Shown: one piece after another, positions 1 to 13,954 of the stretch
How positions within the stretch are numbered: position 1 is the first letter of the stretch
How the letters are laid out: every line of letters begins with the position of its first letter
Source of the DNA: Archilochus colubris
Lineage: Eukaryota; Chordata; Aves; Apodiformes; Trochilidae
Length of the DNA: 64,000 nt
Assembly (NCBI GenBank): GCA_023079485.1
Contig: CM041084.1
Location: 15,404,609 to 15,468,608 of the forward strand
Direction of reading: 5' to 3'
Made by a program: the position numbers and the translations under genes
Notes under the pieces: generated by a model
Seen by the model: the letters and a program-made list of their open reading frames with translations, nothing else
Database searches by the model: none
Told to the model about the DNA's origin: nothing

Positions 1-3000
1 TCAAAGTCCCACAGAAACCAAGCTGCCTGAAAACAAATTCACTCCTCCTCCTCCCATGTAGACGCAACTACTAAGCAATAAGGCAGAGGGAAAAATTGCA
101 TTAATTAGACATTCACAGCCCCAATCAGCTTTTTACCCCCCCTCCATGCCTTCTAAAGAAATGCAACTTATTGATGCCTGCATCAATCTGAAGATAAAAA
201 TTATCTCAGAATTTAGGAAATCAAAGACCAGAGCATTTTGCTTATTTTCATTTCCTGTGCATCTGCAGATAGGAGAAATCTTAACACAGTTTTTCGATAT
301 GTCACACAAGCATGAGTTTCAGGCTTTTTAGGTGAAATACTTAATTATCTCCATTTTACAGGTAAAGGAATGGAAAAATGTAAGGTTAAATTGCTGGCTT
401 TAAGAGAAACTGTTGGTCATTGTCAAATTGATAATTGAGAAACTGACTCTTGATGTGTGCTTGGTTCATCTGATTCTGCCACCCCAAAGAACGGGTCTGA
501 GTTTATTATTGTTCACAGCAGAATAATCTGGGTGATCCGTCTGCTGTTGATTTTACTACTGTCTGCTCAAAACCACTGGCAAATACCAAGTTTATAGAAT
601 TGGTAACAGAATTTACCATCCGACCAAAGAGAATCCCTGGCACAGGACCCAAGCACTGTCCTTCCAGTGACCCTGCTCTTTTCACAGCTTCCCTTCCCTG
701 TCTGCTGCAGTCTCCTGCTGTCATGGTGTGTTCTCCTCCTGCACTGTGCTCCCACCACCAGTCCCTTGAGGCTCTGAGGAAATTTGGGAGGGACTGCTAC
801 ATTTTCAAGGAGCTAACTGGATCAAAATGCAAAAACTGAAACTGAAGGGTAACCCCTGCCCACAAAAATGTGCCTCCCATCTATTCAAGAGACAGCACTG
901 TGATGCTCAGGGGATCCTGTGTTCACACCTCATGTAACAGGCTCTGGCTTTTCTTCAAGGCTTCAGTTCCCAAAATAATCTGATTATGTGAAAGTGCCTA
1001 AATTTATTTAAGGAAAATGCTAGTAGCTGTCTTGTTTGGGGAGAGAAACTTAAAAACCTGAAACTGAAGGGACCAAAATCCAGGAGGCAAATTGAAAGCT
1101 GTTGGGTAATTTTTTTTTAGTTCACCCCTCAGTTTGCCTTCACTCTTGAGGTGCTCCCTCACTTCCAAGACTTTCCTCTGCCTGTTGGGAAGCTCTCCGA
1201 GGCACACAACACATGCACTTTTTCTGTGAAGTCCAGGTACCACAATACATTAATCACAAGTAAGCATCAGGCTAGGCTGGTACCTCGCTGCTGAAGGGGC
1301 TGTGCACAGCAGAGCCAAGGGAGATGTTTGCAGCAGGAGTGAAGGAGGAGGTGCAAGGCATGCAGCAGGAGCATGGCTTTGAAATAGGCAGGAACAGACT
1401 TTTTGGGGGTGGTGGACACGGCATAGGTGTCTCAGAAGCTGTCTCAGAGAGACAGTGATGTTGCACTCACCCAAGTAACCCCTGGAGATGTGTCCTGAAT
1501 CCCAGTCCTGCCTTAGGCACAGCCCAGCTCCCAAGGACTCTGACACAGGAACATGCATGCTGGAGTCTCTTTTTCCTCTTTCAGCCTGACAAGCCCAAAC
1601 TTCACTTTCCCCTGGAGTATTTGCCTCTGCAAGCTCAGCCAGTGGTCACTGTAGAGAAGAACCACCAGCAGACACAATATAAGCAGAGGTTGCCATTATT
1701 GTGAAGTTCATCTTCAGAGCAGCGTGGTGCTTGCAGTGCACCAGGGACATGTTGTGTTTCTCATCATCGGGCTCCTGCTGGCTATTTCTATTGAACGGTG
1801 CCTGCTGGGCTCTCAGCCACATGGTGGGAAGGAAAATCTGCCTTGTGAGCCAGAGGGTGTGGGGTGGGCAGGGAGGGGCTGAGCCAGGGTACATGGAGGT
1901 TTCACACCATCAGCTCCCACCCAGGCTGCTCCTCTGAGGGGACTTTGTTGCATCACTCTCAGCTTCTGCAGCCAGCAAAAAGCACCTCACTGCAAAGAAG
2001 ATGAAAACTATTAAGCATTTCCTCACACATATGCTTTTTTGCATGATGTTTCCTTGTCTGGAGCTCAGCCCTGCTCTCTGGTTGGGGCAGAATAAGCTGG
2101 CCTACAGGGCAGGTTTGCTTCCATAGTTTTTCCTGGGGCTGTAGGGAGGGACAAAACTGAGGCAATCTGCAGCTGCCAAGCTAGGGGAACACGGCATTAA
2201 TAAACAACATTAATTAGTTACTGTGGGGGTGCTTGAAGCTATGGATGGAGACAGCTGCTCCTATGCACTGGGATGCTGAGCCTTCACTGTGCCTCTCTCT
2301 GTCCAGGCAGCTTAAATCCAGCTGCAGCACCACAGCTCCTGAGCATCTCCCACTGCTCACTGAGCTCCTTGGAGTTTTCCAAGGAGGGGAGGGCTGGAGC
2401 CAGAACAGGAAACTGCAATGTCTCCTTTCAGCCTCTGTTCATTAGAGGTGTTTGTTACCCCAACTGCTGAGCACTTCTCAAGCTCTGATGAACATGTCCT
2501 CACCGTCTGGCAGGTGAGATGATAATACAGGAAAGTAAATGACTGGTTCAAGGTCATGCTGAGGGTCTGTGCCTGCACCCCTACACTGGGCTGAACTGGG
2601 CTTGCCCAGCCTTAGCCTAGTGCACTAGGCATAAAGGTGTCCTTGCTCTCTCCCGTGTATTTGAAGCATTATTTATTTAAATCCCTCAACTCCCCCATCT
2701 TCCAGAGCCGTCAGTTACAGGTGACACTGAAAAAAAAATATCTCCAGAAACTTGACCCAAGAAGTTTTGACATTTAAGAAGCAGACGTGGCAAGTCTGAT
2801 AAGCCAGAGGAAGGGGTCCAAAAAAACCCACTTGTCCCACTGGTCACATTCCTATCTGCTGAATAAACGGGTGCTGGGCACTCATGGAGCATCCCCTGTA
2901 GGGGGTGGGTCCTGGCTAGTTTTGGCTGGCTTGTGTTGCTGCAGGGTGCCTGTTTCTGTTTTGGTGGGTAAGGCTCCTCATTGAGGAACTAATGTTTTTC

Positions 3001-4318
3001 CTTAAATATTTTGTTTATTGATCTTTAATGAAGAGTAATTGTTTTGAAAAATATCACTCCTCTAACTAATACCAGATTTTTAAACTACCAATATATTTCA
3101 ACATATGATTAGAAAATATCAAAATAGTGAAAATGTTGTGTTTGGAAGCATAACTTTGCTAAGGGAAAAGCAGGCAGATATTTTTGACCTGGCAGTAAGA
3201 TTCATGGGACTGCCTTGCAAATCTGTATCTTGGATTCACAGTGTGCCTTGTCTTTATGGGCAAGGGAGTCTTACCAGAACGATGGAGGTACTTACCACCA
3301 CTGAACATAGTTTTTACTTGCTCATATGGGAGGGCTGACAGCAGAGCAAGAAAGATTTTCTTTTCCCTTTCTTTCTCCTCCTAATTTAAGCAGGAGGAAG
3401 CCGTCTTAAAATTGCTTCACTTCAATGTAAGGCTGGAAATTGTTTAAATTACTGCAGTGAGAAAAAAGAACAAAATAACAGAGAAAGAACACCAGGGGAA
3501 AATGGTGCAGAGAACAAGAAACATTCTCCTCTTGCTGTTGTAAAGCCAAATTACACATGCATGCTGCTGACAGGGCTTCTGGAAGTAGGAAAGCTCTGTC
3601 CAGCCAGGCTGGTAATCTCCACCCCCTGGAGAGGATGTTTTGCAAGAAGGGTTGGTGCCACAAAGGTGGGACATACTCATGTGAGCAGGGTCACCTTCTC
3701 CTCCAGGGCACATGGAAGGGATTACAGCCACCCCAGAAAGCAGAAGACACTAGAGAAGGGCTGTCTCTTGTGCTTTACAGGACTCCTTCCCAACACATGG
3801 AGACTGTGCCTGGATGTTGGCAGAAAATCTCCTGAAAATAATGTGTTTTAATTCGTTGTTACTGATTAGCTAATGGGTAATGAACTGTCTCTCAGATAAT
3901 GAGCAATGACAGGACTGCAGGTGCCCTTAAGAGCTCCTCTGTCCAGACATGCCACTGTTCTGCTGGGGTCCAAGTCCTCCTGGTAGCAATGGTAAGAAGC
4001 AGCAGTGGTGGTGGCCTGGTTGCTCAAAGCACATTTGTGCCTCTCACCATGGCATGAGGAGGCTGGTAGAGCTGGTTGTCACCATGGTCAACCCCTGCCA
4101 ATGAGGCACGACACACTTGATCCCAGCATCAAAAACCCTGTGGGAGAAAGACCCATCTTCTCCTGGTGCATGTCCTCATTTAGGTGGACACCAGACCTTG
4201 CCAAAGTTTGATGGGATCAAAGGTGGCTTTGCTGAAGGGCAGCCCAGCAGCCAGATATTCAGCCAGCCAAAATGTGCTGCCAACCCCACAGCAGGTGAGC
4301 ACCCGCCTGCCTCCATAC
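1..4318. other. intergenic sequence, no gene seen
   Basis: Unique-looking sequence of moderate GC. Short open frames have no recognisable similarity, no splice-consistent chain was found, and no RNA gene was seen. Confidence 0.6.
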
Positions 4319-5380
4319 TGGATCAGGAACTGGTTGAAAGGAAGGAGTCAGAGAGTTGTAGTCAATGGGGCAGAATCTGGTTGGAGGTGTGTGACTAGTG
4401 GAGTCCCTCAGGGGTCGGTACTGGGACCGGTGTTGTTCAATATCTTCATCAACGACTTGGATGAGGGTATAGAGTGTACCCTCAGCAAGTTTGCTGATGA
4501 CACTAAGCTGGGGGAGTGGCTGACACACCGGAAGGCCGTGCTGCCATTCAGAGAGACTTAGACAGGCTGGAGAGTTGGGCAGAGAGAAACATGATGAAGT
4601 TCAACAAGGGGAAGTGTAGAGTTTTGCATTTGGGGAAGAACAACACAATGTCCCAGTATAGGTGGGGGGCTGACCTGCTGGAGAGCAGTGTAGGTGAAAG
4701 AGACCTGGGGGTCCTGGTAGACAAGAGGATGACCATGAGCCAGCAATGTGCCCTTGTGGCTAAGAAGGCCAATGGCATCCTGGGGTGCATTAGAAAGGGT
4801 GTGGTTAGTAGGTCAAGAGAGGTTCTCCTCCCCCTCTATTCTGCATTGGTGAGGCCGCACCTGGAGCATTGTGTCCAGTTCTGGGCCCCTCAGTTCAAGA
4901 AGGACAGGGAAGTGCTTGAAAGAGTCCAGCGCAGAGCTACGAAGATGATTAAGGGAGTGGAACATCTCCCTTATGAGGAAAGGCTGAGGGAGCTGGGTCT
5001 CTTTAGTTTGGAGAAAAGGAGACTGAGGGGTGACCTCACCAATGTTTTCAAATATGTAAGGGGTGAGTGTCAGGGAGATGGAGTTAGGCTTTTCTCAGTG
5101 ATTACCAGTGATAGGACAAGGGGTAATGGGTGTAAATTGGAGCATAGGAGGTTCAAGTTGAATATTCGAAAAATTTTTTTACTGTAAGAGTGACAGAGCC
5201 CTGGAACAGGCTGCCCAGGGAGGTGTGGAGTCTCCTTCACTGGAGACATTCAAAACCCGCTTGGACACGTTCCTGCGCGATGTACTCTAGGTGGCCCTGC
5301 TCTGGCAGGGGGGGTTGGACTAGATGATCTTTTGAGGTCCCTTCCAACCCCTAGGATTCTATGATTCTATGATTCTATGA
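4319..5380 (+). mobile_element. CR1 LINE, 5'-truncated, ORF2 RT C-terminus and 3' end
   Basis: Reads through the end of a CR1 reverse transcriptase: [20 protein letters not shown] with the palm motif FADDTKL at 4,489-4,509, then the C-terminal block [35 protein letters not shown] and [16 protein letters not shown] up to 5,187. It ends with the CR1 3' block and three perfect ATTCTATG units at 5,356-5,379. The frame breaks in a G-run at 4,510-4,514 and in an A/T-run at 5,169-5,180; each looks like loss of a single base. This is the best-preserved CR1 here. CR1 makes no target-site duplications, so its left edge is placed by similarity only. Confidence 0.95.
5356..5379 (+). repeat. CR1 tail octamer repeat (ATTCTATG)3
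   Basis: Three perfect copies of the octamer typical of the CR1 3' terminus, where CR1 has this microsatellite instead of a poly(A) tail. Confidence 0.95.
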
Positions 5381-6567
5381 TACCTTTCCTCAGAAATTCG
5401 ACCTTCAAATGAAGACAATGCCTGTGTCCTTGCTATAGATGAAGCTGAGGTCTAACCTTCAGGTTTGGGGGCTAGAAAGGGAGTCTGCACATGTTCACAT
5501 CTGGGTAGAGAGTCTCCTCTGGTACCTGCTGGGGACCTTTCAGAATCCAGGAGGGACCTGGCACACACGGGGTCCTTCAGTACTTCAGATAGTGACTGAA
5601 AGTTCACTTGTGAAGTGTTGAGAAGATGTCAGACAGGGACAATTACTTTATTCTTCCCTCATACTTTCACAATGTCTTTCTAAACATCTCAGTTAGGAGC
5701 TGATAGGTTTGGCTCCCGTGTGACATGCAGCTCTGCACTGGATGCTGTAACAGAGAGATGAGTTATTTTGGTAATTGTCTTCAGGCACTCAAAAAGTCTG
5801 ACGTAGCCTGGGGGATTTCTGAATAAGCTCTCTATAGCACAAGAGCAAGACAGGCTGTGTGGGGGGGAAAGAGCTCTGGGTGTCCCTGGCTGGGCTGGGC
5901 AGGTTGTCCATGGTGCTCTGTCCCTGGCAGCCCCTTGGGGCTTTGCTGCCTGCCTGTGAGCAGGAACAGCAGATACCACTGCCACGGCTCACCCACAGAA
6001 TGGGATTCATCATTTCAACCTGGAACTGGGAGTTTTACAGGAATAAGGGCTGGAGGGACAAGGGCCAGTTTTGGCAAGGGTGGTATTTAACGGCTGTCAA
6101 CTGCAAGGACACGGAGGAGGAAAAGCTACTTATGTAAAGCCATTTAAAAAATTGAAAACAATTTTCCACTAATGCCTAGATTTTGATTCACTCTCTGCAG
6201 GGAAGATGGAGAAAAAAAAAAAAACAAACCACCAAACCTGTATGCTCTTAGTTTTCTGTTTTAATGGGCAAGTTTCCTTAGGAAAAGCCTTTGACCTTCT
6301 AATGGCTAATGCGGAAACACTCCACATTCTCCCTGCTTCTTAAAGATGCCCTTCATCTCTCCAGTTAGATATGTAAGGGGAATTGAGGAATATCCAGTAA
6401 CAAAATTATTGCTTAAACTTGTTATGTAAAGGACACTACAGCCTTGACATAAGCAGATTTTGCTAAAATTTCAGTTCTGATGAACAGATATGAGAGAGCT
6501 CCCACATTGAAAGAGAAGATGCAAGTAGTATTCAGTTGGAAACTGAATTTTAAGTCTTTTTTCTCAG
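5381..6567. other. intergenic sequence between CR1 copies
   Basis: No recognised gene or repeat apart from an A-run near 6,210-6,225. Confidence 0.6.
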
Positions 6568-7230
6568 TCATAGAATAGTTTGGGTTGGAAGGGACCTTAA
6601 AGATCATCTCATTCCAACCCCCCCTGCCATGGGCAGGGACACCTTCCACCAGACCAGGTTGCTCAGAGCCCCATCCAACCTGGACCTGAACACTTCCAGA
6701 AAGGTAACATCCACACCTTCCCTGGGCAGCTTGTTGCAGTGTCTCACCACTCTCACAGAGAAGAATTTCTTCCTTATGTTTAATCTCAACCTAGCCTCTT
6801 CCAGTTTAAAGCTTTTCTGTAGCCCCTTCAGGTGCTGGAAGGCCACTATAAGGCCTCCCTGGAGACTACTCTTCTCCAGGCTGAACAATCCCAACTCTCT
6901 CAGCCTGTTTTCATAAGAGGTGTGCTCCAGCCTTCTGATGATCTTCATGTCCCTCCTCTGGACTCATTCCAACAGCTCCCTGTCCTTCTTGTGCTGGGGA
7001 CCCCAGAAATCAACACAGTACTCCCAGTGGGTTCTCATAAGAGTGGAGTGGAAGGGAAGAATTACTTCCCTTGACTTGCTGGCCATGCTGCTTCTTATGC
7101 AGCCCAGAATACAGTTGGATTTCTAGGCTGAAACAGGTATTGCTGACTCACGTTGAGCTTCTCATCAAACAGTATCCCCAAGTCCTTTTTCTTAGGGCAG
7201 TTCTCAAACCATTCTCCACCCAAACTCTAA
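6568..7230 (-). mobile_element. CR1 LINE, 5'-truncated, inverted
   Basis: The 3' terminus lies at low coordinates ('catagaatagtttgggttgg'). Reading the minus strand, 6,948-6,604 encodes a CR1 ORF2 C-terminus with [30 protein letters not shown] and LNIRKKFFSVRVVRHCNKLP. The similarity continues to about 7.2 kb. The tail octamer is reduced to a single imperfect copy. It belongs to a different subfamily from the 4.3-kb copy, judging by its interior. Confidence 0.92.
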
Positions 7231-10200
7231 GTGCATTCTCTGCCCAGTTTTATAAAATAAGAATTCAACTAATCAAATCTGAGAAATACAGGAAATCTCA
7301 GCTGGAAAAAAACAAACAAATAAACCTTCACAGTTAATCATCCTTGATTCACTCCAGGGTAACAGGCTTCCTGGAGATCTTGCCATCATTACAGAAACTC
7401 AACAAAACCCTTAATACCCTTGGTAGTGGGGATGATATTGAGAGCTACACAAACAGTGTACAGAATGTGAGACAACCATTCATTGAGTGTCTCTTTTTAT
7501 GACAGAGCAGAGCAGTTCTCATAAAGCCACCCTCCCCTTAGGGCTCAGAATGGGTATAAACCCTAACAGGAGAGGTATTGCAAGACACACAACTGATACA
7601 CAATGGGGTCATACAAAACAGCAGAAACAGAGGAAGAGAATGCAGAAAGAAAGTGGATCTTGAAATAAAATGCAGAAGGGGGAAAATCAGTACTGCCACA
7701 ACACAAGGGGCCATGACAAAGGTTGTTTTGTGTTTGGGTAGTGGTACAGGGCACACACAGGGAAAGGAGAAGAGAGAGAAGAGGGGAAGGTAGTTTCAAA
7801 ATAAGAAGCATGCCCCTTGAAAGGCTTTTGAACTGTCCAGAGAGATGGGTTAGCTCTGTGCTGCCATGAGAGACTGTCAATTAGTTACCCAGGAGAAAAA
7901 CCTTATCTTGTAGCTGATTTCAGTGTGACCTTGAACTAAAGTACATGAACCCTGGTAGAGAAGTGGTATCCTCCAGGTTTTTGAACTGCTGAAATGGGAA
8001 AGGCAGTGAAGCAGTCATGGACACTCAGGAAACCCTGTCAGAGGAATTGGGGTCTCCAGCTTGAGCCAAGGCCTGGAAAACCGGGGGTTTATTCCCAGAT
8101 CTGCCAGTAAACTGATGTGTGACCTTGGGGTAGGCAGTCTACCTATTTCTATTTCACCTTTAGCATATGTAAAATGGGAACAATAATCTTTGCTGTTCTG
8201 TGGTTTCAGCTCTACTAATGAAAACAATAGATTACATACCAGTGCTAATTATTATTATCATTATTAAATAGGTGATTAATTAGACAACAGACCAAATCTT
8301 AAAAGCCTTAAATCAAAGATAGTGATTTTGCTTCCCTAAGCCTCCTGGCATCAGTGCTGGATGTGTGTGGTGCTGAAGCAATCCTGCCCTTTCTGCCAGC
8401 ATGGCCACAGGGCTCATGGACCTGCTGTGAGCTGGGAACCACCATCCTGGGCTGGGGTCACCTGGGGAATTGCAACTGCCAGTCACTCTGAACAGAGGAA
8501 GATAAAGGCCATGAGCCCTGGTGAAGGGCAGAGACTAGCAGGCTCTACCCAACCCAGTGGTTACAGGGGCAGAGTAATCATGTGGTCTCTCATTCTCACC
8601 ACTGATGGGATTTCTAGATAAGCCATTTAGCAGGCCATGAAAATCCTTTCTCACAAATCAGTGTGCATTGTCACCTAAAAGCTACCTTAGTTACAGTCAT
8701 CTTATTTTATGAAGGACTTAGAAGGACAATCACTAACAAATGTACTATAACTGCCCTGGGTAGCTTTGGGTTTGGATCCAGCCTAAGGCTGCTGCATTGT
8801 ATAAGCCTGGGTTATCTGAGAAGAAAATGCCATTGAGAATTGGGAAGGATTTGGATGGCCCTTCACTATATGCAGTTCAATGGGAAAATGAAAGAACATT
8901 TCCTTCACCTCTATGGATTCTGCCTTGGAAACAGGCAGAGACACTTCTTGCAAAGGAAGATTATCCATGATGATATTTGAAGTTTTCTCTTAGTTCACCC
9001 TACCCACCCTTTTCTGTCTGAGCCACTCTTCACAGACTTCACCAAAATCATCTGCCTTGTCTCAGCATCTCAGTCCCTTCAATGAGCATGTTCATGCTCT
9101 GCTCCATGTATTAGAGGAAAGATGGATTTTATTTTTTTTAATGTATTATCTTGTAGTTATACCTTCACCATCAATACTGTCCCCAGTTACTCAAGGAGGT
9201 ATGATGTCTTTATTCAAACATAGATCAAGCTTTGGGGTTTATATTTGTGAAAGGTGTACATAATAGACTAGTACAAAACAATGCAACTTACTCAGCAGGT
9301 ATTATCCTTCTTAGAACTTCTTTATATTTCAGGGTCATTGCTAATTACACACTCAATGAAACTATTGGAAGACTAAAGACTTGATCCTACCAGATCTATA
9401 TTACAAGAAGAGTGCTGGGGGAATGTATTTCCCCAGACTTGTATTCAATAGATATTGAATATTGAATATTGGTGGAACTTTCCTTAGCAAGGGAAGGAAT
9501 ATCAGAGGCTGGGAACTCATCATTGCTTTTGAAAGTTTTGTCCAATGGTTGCTTTGTTTCCTTTTAGCTTTACCTCAATAAACATGTTTTTGAAACAAAA
9601 CAACTCACCTTCCCTTGGAACAGTAATAAAGAATGTACATGAAAAAATAGCAATAAATAATTGCAGATAATGAAGGTTTTGTTTTTGTCTTAAGGGAATC
9701 CTCTGCTATTGATGAACTGTGTAAGGAAAAGCTGTGTAAGGCACAGCTGAGGGAAAGTCAGTACGAGATGAAATGGTACTACAAATAATGGGGGAAAACT
9801 TCAACAGAAGGATAGAGAACTCTGTCAAAACAAGGCCAGTTAGAAAAAAAAATATCAGCAGTTCTGTGACAGTATTAGTCTCATATTAATATTCATATAA
9901 TCCACTGCTACTTTTGAAGAAATGTAATTTGCAAACGGATCAAAGTTTCTCCCTGCTCACATGGGCATGGGCAGGAGAGCAGAGCTGTGCATGCCATGTC
10001 CCCACAGCAGTGCTCCGGGTCTGGAGGCTGCATGGACCAGCTGGGATGAGGGCAGAGCCAGTGCCCTCAGCCTCTTTTCTGCTGGGCTGCAGAACACGAG
10101 CTGGGTGTGCGTCAGGCTCATCCAAGGCTCCTTTCCCCAGGGGGGAATGTTAAAGCCAAGCAGTTCAGGGGGCAGAAGCTGTCAATGCCCCCCCCATCAT

Positions 10201-10571
10201 CACCCCATTGTGCAGGTGAAGGGAACAAGTTGGTTCCTGACTGTTCCCCCATTTCTCACCAGGGCTTGCTTTACCTTCAGCTCAGATAGCTCAAATGAGC
10301 CCAGCAGCCAGCCTATGGCTGTACATCACACTGACTGTGTTTAAATGGGAAAACCTAATAGACTTCAGAGATGGGTTTTCTTATTATCAAGGGTAATGGC
10401 TGTGGTGGAGATTAGGTCTGGAGGGGACAGGACTGGAGGAGACAGGGCTGGTTTCTGCATCTTCTCTGTTTGCTGAAGCTGTCCTGAGCCCTGGCATGTT
10501 GCAATCTCTTCAGGTGATCTTTACAAAAATGCAAACGATCCACTTATGGAGCATTTATTGTCTTTATTGTC

Positions 10572-10594
10572 TTTTTTTTTTTTTTTTTTTTTTT
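10572..10594 (+). repeat. poly(T) run
   Basis: 23 consecutive T. No retroposed gene body is visible beside it on the minus strand. Confidence 0.85.
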
Positions 10595-13500
10595 CTTTTG
10601 TGCTGCCTCCTGCTCTGCATGTGTCTCAGCTGCTTTGCAGTTCTGGCAATTCCAGAATTCCAGTATTCCAGTCCCTCATTTAGGGAACTGTACATTTGCA
10701 TGCTGGCTGGTGTAAGGTGTAGGAAGGTACTCCCACATGGAAAAAAGAGGAAAACTTCTCTTCCTCTCTGTGGCTGCCAGAATACCAGGCTTTCCAGGAA
10801 CCAAGCAGAGACCCAGACACAGCCCACCAGCAAGTAAAGATTGCTCTGAATTTGCAGAAGCAGCAAAACATGCCAAGAGCTGACAAGGGGAAGGAAAATG
10901 GGACTCTCTTTTTTGTCTGATTGTTTCTCGTCCTGGAGAAATGCCTGGAAAAGAACAGGTGTTTTTGGATGAGCTGAAAGTATGCGTAAGTGGTGCAGGA
11001 GAAGGGTGTCTAGGAAAAAACCTCTCCAAAAGGAAAACCTGGAACAGACCAGAGGTGGGAAATGGCAGTCAGGAGAAGCAATGAGTGAGGGATGCACCAC
11101 CACAGCCCAGTGGCTCCAGTGCCTGTTCTGGGGCAGCAGCAACATTCCTGGAGCCAGTGTTGGGTTTGCTGCAGCTGCAGAGCCTCCTGTCTCTGCCAGG
11201 ACATGGAGGAAGCCACATGTGCACTCACTCACTGGCAGGAAGATGATGTTTTCCTGCAGAAATTGGTCTGCACACGGCTAACCTCTGCTCAGGAATCACT
11301 TCACCAAACTGAGAAGTTTTTCTTGTAGTGACTGCTCTCTCTAAGACCTGAGGAAACTCTGTTCTGGCCCTGAGTCAACGATGTCTCCCTTTCTATTTCA
11401 TGTCTTCAGCATGCCACAGTGTTTTGGACAAATGGCTGGGGTAGTGTGGCAGAGCTGTCTTGCAAGGGAAGAGGAGGCATGTCATGCCCTGAGAGCAGGT
11501 CATTGCAAACAGGCACCTCCTAAATGGACCCTGTGCTCTCCCTCCACACCAGCAAGGCAATGCAAATAAACCCTGGAAGAATGAAAATGATTCTTCACCC
11601 TTGTGATAAGCAGGGGGCTTATTTGGGGGGGGATGTGGAAGGATTTTGTGAATCACAGCAGCAACCACTGCAGGAAGAGTTGAGGAAACTGTAAAGTCTT
11701 GAGGAAGGACAACGGGCTTAACTGGAAGGCATGATAATTCAGCTTCAGAAAACAGTGTTTGAGGCTGTCAGTGTAGCTTTGGCATTTGTCAGAGATGAGT
11801 TCAGAGGGCTGGGATCACTGCTTGCTTGGGTGGTTCTTGTCTGACTAAGCACAGATATATTTAAGCTTTTTCTTTAGACTCCCTTTGATGTCAATCCAGA
11901 GAAAAAAAAGCACTTCAGGGGTGCAATTCTCCTTCTGCTGAAGGACAGATCTGAAACAGGTGACAAAGATTGTATCCTCAAAGTACCTGTTTCCCTCACT
12001 GACTATGAAGAGCTGCTGTGACTTGCTCTGCTGGAGACATTCCTAGTGCTGCTGTCCAAAGGAAGGCAAAGCAAACCCCACCATAAATGATTCTAAAGAG
12101 AATAAAAATGTGATCAGGGAGCTCATCAATTTGGAACACAAAGTGCAGCAAAATCTGGAGCTGAATGTCAGAGCACACGGTTTTAGATGAAAAAGAAGGT
12201 GGTTTAGGAATGGCAGTAACCAAACATGGGAACAGTTTAGCATAGGGTTGGGTGGTTTTTCAAAACCCAGAAATTTTCCTATAAGGCATTTCTAAACAGA
12301 AATACTCAGTTCAAAGGCAAACTAATTCATGGAAGCTCTGGCTTGAGCTGCCTGGGAAGTCAGAGTAAATGTAACAGTCTCTTATGATTCTGTATTCGGC
12401 AAATCTAAATGGCAAACCAAGGACAGGTTTCACCAGCTTTAGTACATTTTTTTTTTAAGGTTTGCAAGTTGCTGCACTGCAGTGATGAGAACTAAATCTG
12501 ATAGGCATTAGTAATGCTGAGCTCACCAAGGCTCCATTTGCAGTATCATCTGCCCCTCCTTCTCCTGGGCTGCTAAAAAGAAAAGTATTTCTTTGCTTGG
12601 ACTGTCCAAGACTGTGTCAGGAAAGCAGTCCTTTTGAAAGGGAAATGACTGAAATAATTCAGGGTTTTGCTCCACAAAACAAAACGGGACACAATTGAAA
12701 CTGGGATATTGTGGAAAGGCTATGGAATGCTTATTTTTCTGGCTGAGCCACCACCTTCTTTTTCCCATGTAGGTAGCTGTGGCCCATGAGGAAACAAGAA
12801 TGGCACAGAGCTGGACTGGGAAAAAGCCTGAAATTGATTTCACATGAGGTCAGTCTGGCATTTTTTTCCCGGCCAAACACTAAACATTGTTTAGAAAAAG
12901 ATTGAAGTCAAAAAGGTGCTTGAGCCAGGGCAGTGGCAAAGTGCATCCTCCTCACAACTCTGGCTGTGTTCAGCAGGTATTCACCAAGGCAGAGTTCTGG
13001 GCTGTACCTCGTGCGGCTGCCACATCATGTTAGTCAAGCTGTCCTAGAGAGATTTAAAGAAATAAACTGCTGGCTCTCACATAAGCTGTCTTCATCTCAG
13101 TTTTCTCACTTAAAAGCAGAAAAAGAGAAAGTTTCATGGCAGCAGGGACATCCCTTTTTTAGGTATTAATTTTCGCAAACTGCACATAAGATTTCTGTTG
13201 TGATTTTCCATTCTATCTTTTGAAATAATTTTTTGCTCTGCTTGAGAAACACATTTCACAAATTCTCTTTTTAACTTGCATGAATGTGTGTGTATAAATA
13301 TATACATATACCTATGGCACTAAGTCTTCTGTTTGAGTACATCAGGAGTAGTGGTTTTGATCCCATGTCTAACAGGAGGGACTCCTCAGAGTCCTTCAAG
13401 AAAACTCCTGGGCTTCATTGGACACTGAGAGATAACACAGTAGCATATTGTGATGGGTTGTTCACTCCATGGCCAGATGGGAAGGCCACCACAACCAAAT

Positions 13501-13920
13501 AATACGCAACTCTTCCTCATGTGTACAGTCAATTCTTCCTACCACCTCCTTTTGGCTGTCAGTGTTTCTTCAGCCTCACACCACCTCCTCCCAGATATCT
13601 CTGTGTCTCCCACAGGGATACGTTCCCTATGGACCAGTTTCCTCAGGCCTGTGCTCTATTCCTGGTGCCTCATTACTGTGCCTAATCTCCCACATGCAAA
13701 CGTTTCAGGCACTGGTGCCTCCGTTGTTATTTTGAGCCACTGAAGCTGGATATTAAAAAGATCTGTTTAATTTTGTCTCATCCCTTTTTCATATGTAAAG
13801 ATCAAAACCCTTTTAAGAGGACACACTAAATATTTAATGTTATTCTACACTTGATCTTCACCAAAAGCCTCCAAGAAGGTATTTGTGAAATCCTAGGTTT
13901 TGTTAATAGTTGCCTTTTTT

Positions 13921-13954
13921 TCTCTCTCTTTTTTTTTTTTTTTTCCTCTTTTTT
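13921..13954 (+). repeat. T-rich/CT tract
   Basis: A short TC repeat leading into 16 T and then a CT-rich tail; simple low-complexity sequence. Confidence 0.8.

Noticed and set aside
10564..11232. 222-codon minus-strand open frame near 10.6-11.2 kb
   Set aside because: Ends in a poly-Lys stretch caused by the 23-base T-run. No recognisable domain and no supporting exon structure.
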